From: Algibacter miyuki | GTDB lineage: Bacteria; Bacteroidota; Bacteroidia; Flavobacteriales; Flavobacteriaceae | Reading direction: 5' to 3' | DNA: 64,000 nucleotides | Assembly (NCBI RefSeq): GCF_030409805.1 | Contig: NZ_JAUFQP010000007.1 | Span: 558,001-622,000 of the forward strand | Part shown: positions 62,888 through 64,000 of the stretch, in pieces | Layout of the letters: each line of letters starts with the position of its first letter | How positions within the stretch are numbered: position 1 is the stretch's first letter | The notes under the pieces: generated by a model | The model's input: only the letters and a program-made list of their open reading frames with translations | Database searches by the model: none | Told to the model about the DNA's origin: nothing | Program-made: the position numbers and the translations under genes

Positions 62888-63493
62888 ATGAGTAAAAGTA
62901 AACGCATTCGTCAAAAAATTAAACGTAATGCTCGAATTTCAAAATATGTAATCTACAAAGAAACTCTAGTAGATTACAGAGAGAAATTTTGGTCGTTTAT
63001 TGGTGCTTTTACAGGTATTGGTCTTATCGCGTTTATTCAATCCAAATACTTATTAGAAACTGAAAACATGTTTCTTATTGGCTCATTTGGTGCTTCAAGT
63101 GTATTAGTGTTTGGAGCCATACAAAGCCCCTTAGCGCAACCCCGAAATGTTATAGGCGGACAAATAATTTCGGCACTCATTGGAGTTACAATAGCTAAAT
63201 TTATACCTGATATTATTTGGCTTACCGCACCACTAGCCGTAGCCACATCTATAATTGCCATGCAGTTTACAAAAACCTTGCATCCGCCAGGTGGAGCAAC
63301 CGCACTTATTGCCATTATAGGTACAGAAAATATTAAAAATTTAGGCTATTTCTACGTATTATCTCCCGTTTTATCTGGCTCATTAATACTATTATTTGTC
63401 GCATTAATTTTTAATAACATGACCAAACATAGGTCTTACCCAACCAACGGCAGGTTAACTCAAGTATTTAAAAGTAAAGGATTAAAGAAATAG
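62888..63493 (+). CDS. HPP-family integral membrane protein
   Basis: Membrane protein of 201 residues with four to five hydrophobic segments. The family name motif is seen in TLHPPGGATALIAIIG near residue 135, after an N-terminal basic cytosolic stretch (KSKRIRQKIKRNARISK). SFGASSVLVFGAIQSPLAQPRNVIGGQ is typical as well. HPP proteins in other bacteria and in plastids have been implicated in nitrite transport; no nitrogen gene is nearby, so the substrate here is open. Confidence 0.88.
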   Translation: MSKSKRIRQKIKRNARISKYVIYKETLVDYREKFWSFIGAFTGIGLIAFIQSKYLLETENMFLIGSFGASSVLVFGAIQSPLAQPRNVIGGQIISALIGVTIAKFIPDIIWLTAPLAVATSIIAMQFTKTLHPPGGATALIAIIGTENIKNLGYFYVLSPVLSGSLILLFVALIFNNMTKHRSYPTNGRLTQVFKSKGLKK

Positions 63494-63505
63494 AAAAAAG
63501 ACCGA

Positions 63506-64000
63506 TTAAATAATAGCTTTTATTTTAGAAACTATGGTTTCTGGAGCGATACTTCCAGCGGCACCTTTATAATTTTCAGGATATTTATTTCCATAAATTG
63601 ATGTTGGAATTTCTGGGAATTTCTCCCTATCAGCCACTAAGCAATAATCTTTAGGCTGATTAAATGGAGCAAAACCAGCAAACGGATGCGTAACACCCCA
63701 AACAGTAACGACCTTTACCCCTAACATAGCTGCCATATGCGCGTTTCCGGAGTCCATAGCTAACATCACATCTAAATTCGAAATAAGGTCTAATTCCTCA
63801 TCGAAACTTAGCGTTCCAGCGACGTTAATCACGTTTTCAAAAGTATTTTGAAATTCATTTAAAATAGCAACCTCTTTTTTTCCTCCACCAAAGAGTACGA
63901 TATTATAATCTTCTGAAAGGGTTTCAATAACCTCTTTCATTAAATTTAGAGGATACATTTTTCCCTCATGGGCTGCAAATGGTGCAATACCAATCAATTT
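63506..64000 (-). CDS. Glycosyltransferase family 9 (heptosyltransferase-like), 5' end outside window
   Basis: The C-terminal 165 residues of a GT9 enzyme lie in the window; the frame runs open past position 64000, so the N-terminus is missing. Visible: IGIAPFAAHEGKMYPLNLMKEVIETL, VLFGGGKKEVA, DLISNLDVMLAMDSGNAHMAAMLGVKVVTVWGVTHPFAGFAPF, the nucleotide-binding D-S-G-x-x-H motif of ADP-heptose:LPS transferases. It should add a sugar to the LPS or LOS core. An internal ATG at 63997 is not a likely start because the conserved domain extends upstream. Confidence 0.88.
   Translation of the reverse strand, partial: KLIGIAPFAAHEGKMYPLNLMKEVIETLSEDYNIVLFGGGKKEVAILNEFQNTFENVINVAGTLSFDEELDLISNLDVMLAMDSGNAHMAAMLGVKVVTVWGVTHPFAGFAPFNQPKDYCLVADREKFPEIPTSIYGNKYPENYKGAAGSIAPETIVSKIKAII

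Overview
The window is chromosomal DNA of a marine-type member of the Flavobacteriaceae (phylum Bacteroidota). The evidence is AT-rich, densely packed genes; promoter -7 boxes of the Bacteroidota form TAnnTTTG in place of E. coli-type boxes; SprE of gliding/type IX secretion; lineage-typical families (DUF6607, DUF5687, DUF4292, DUF6168, HmuY); and an ATP synthase operon lacking beta and epsilon. The species cannot be named from sequence alone. I see no prophage, IS element or CRISPR array.

Layout. (1) 1-2.8 kb: 5' part of glpD, a divergent DeoR/GlpR-type repressor, and a secreted protein, with two near-identical operator-like repeats. (2) 2.9-26.6 kb: an aryl-polyene/flexirubin-type pigment cluster. 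A halogenase-like flavoprotein is divergent from an aromatic amino acid ammonia-lyase, followed by about 21 kb of tightly packed or overlapping genes: ketoreductase, three catalytically complete ketosynthases, a chain-length factor, a stunted KS-like protein, two ACPs, two hotdog dehydratases, a thioesterase, an LpxL-type acyltransferase, a LolA-like carrier, a lipoprotein, a beta-barrel, an NodB deacetylase, a GT2-DUF2062 protein, an MMPL-PlsC fusion, a CrtI-like flavoprotein, a C45 Ntn-hydrolase lipoprotein and an AMP-forming ligase. Nearly every role of the E. coli Ape set is present, but the dialkylresorcinol genes darA/darB are absent. (3) 26.6-28.2 kb: a solitary Abi_2/AbiF-like HEPN protein preceded by a promoter and a strongly structured RNA leader, then tRNA-Ala. 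(4) 28.3-37.5 kb: a heme/iron locus, with a leftward operon (DUF6607, ankyrin, DUF2271, PepSY-flavodoxin-reductase fusion, two small paralogues) divergent from a TonB receptor and HmuY. (5) 37.6-43.5 kb: UspA, MATE, a 32-aa membrane protein, QueD, a GC-rich fold-back element, SprE. (6) 43.5-49.8 kb: bactofilin, AtpZ, DUF6168, then atpBEFHAG. (7) 50-57.3 kb: lipoprotein, flippase, Dut, sugar nucleotidyltransferase, TPR, DUF4292, EnvC-like, ABM protein. (8) 57.4-64 kb: an ABC exporter pair, DUF2059, a PadR unit, a PaaE-like reductase, a P-loop kinase, HPP, and a partial glycosyltransferase 9.

How they work together. In the pigment cluster the ammonia-lyase should supply a cinnamate/coumarate starter, the ligase load it on an ACP, and the KS/CLF, KR and DH set extend it as a conjugated polyene; the acyltransferases, LolA-like protein, lipoprotein and MMPL pump would move it to the outer membrane. 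The best candidate for a less-described system is the Abi-like HEPN gene with its structured leader: a 5-bp and a 7-bp stem separated by a bulge, then a second inverted repeat that covers the start codon.
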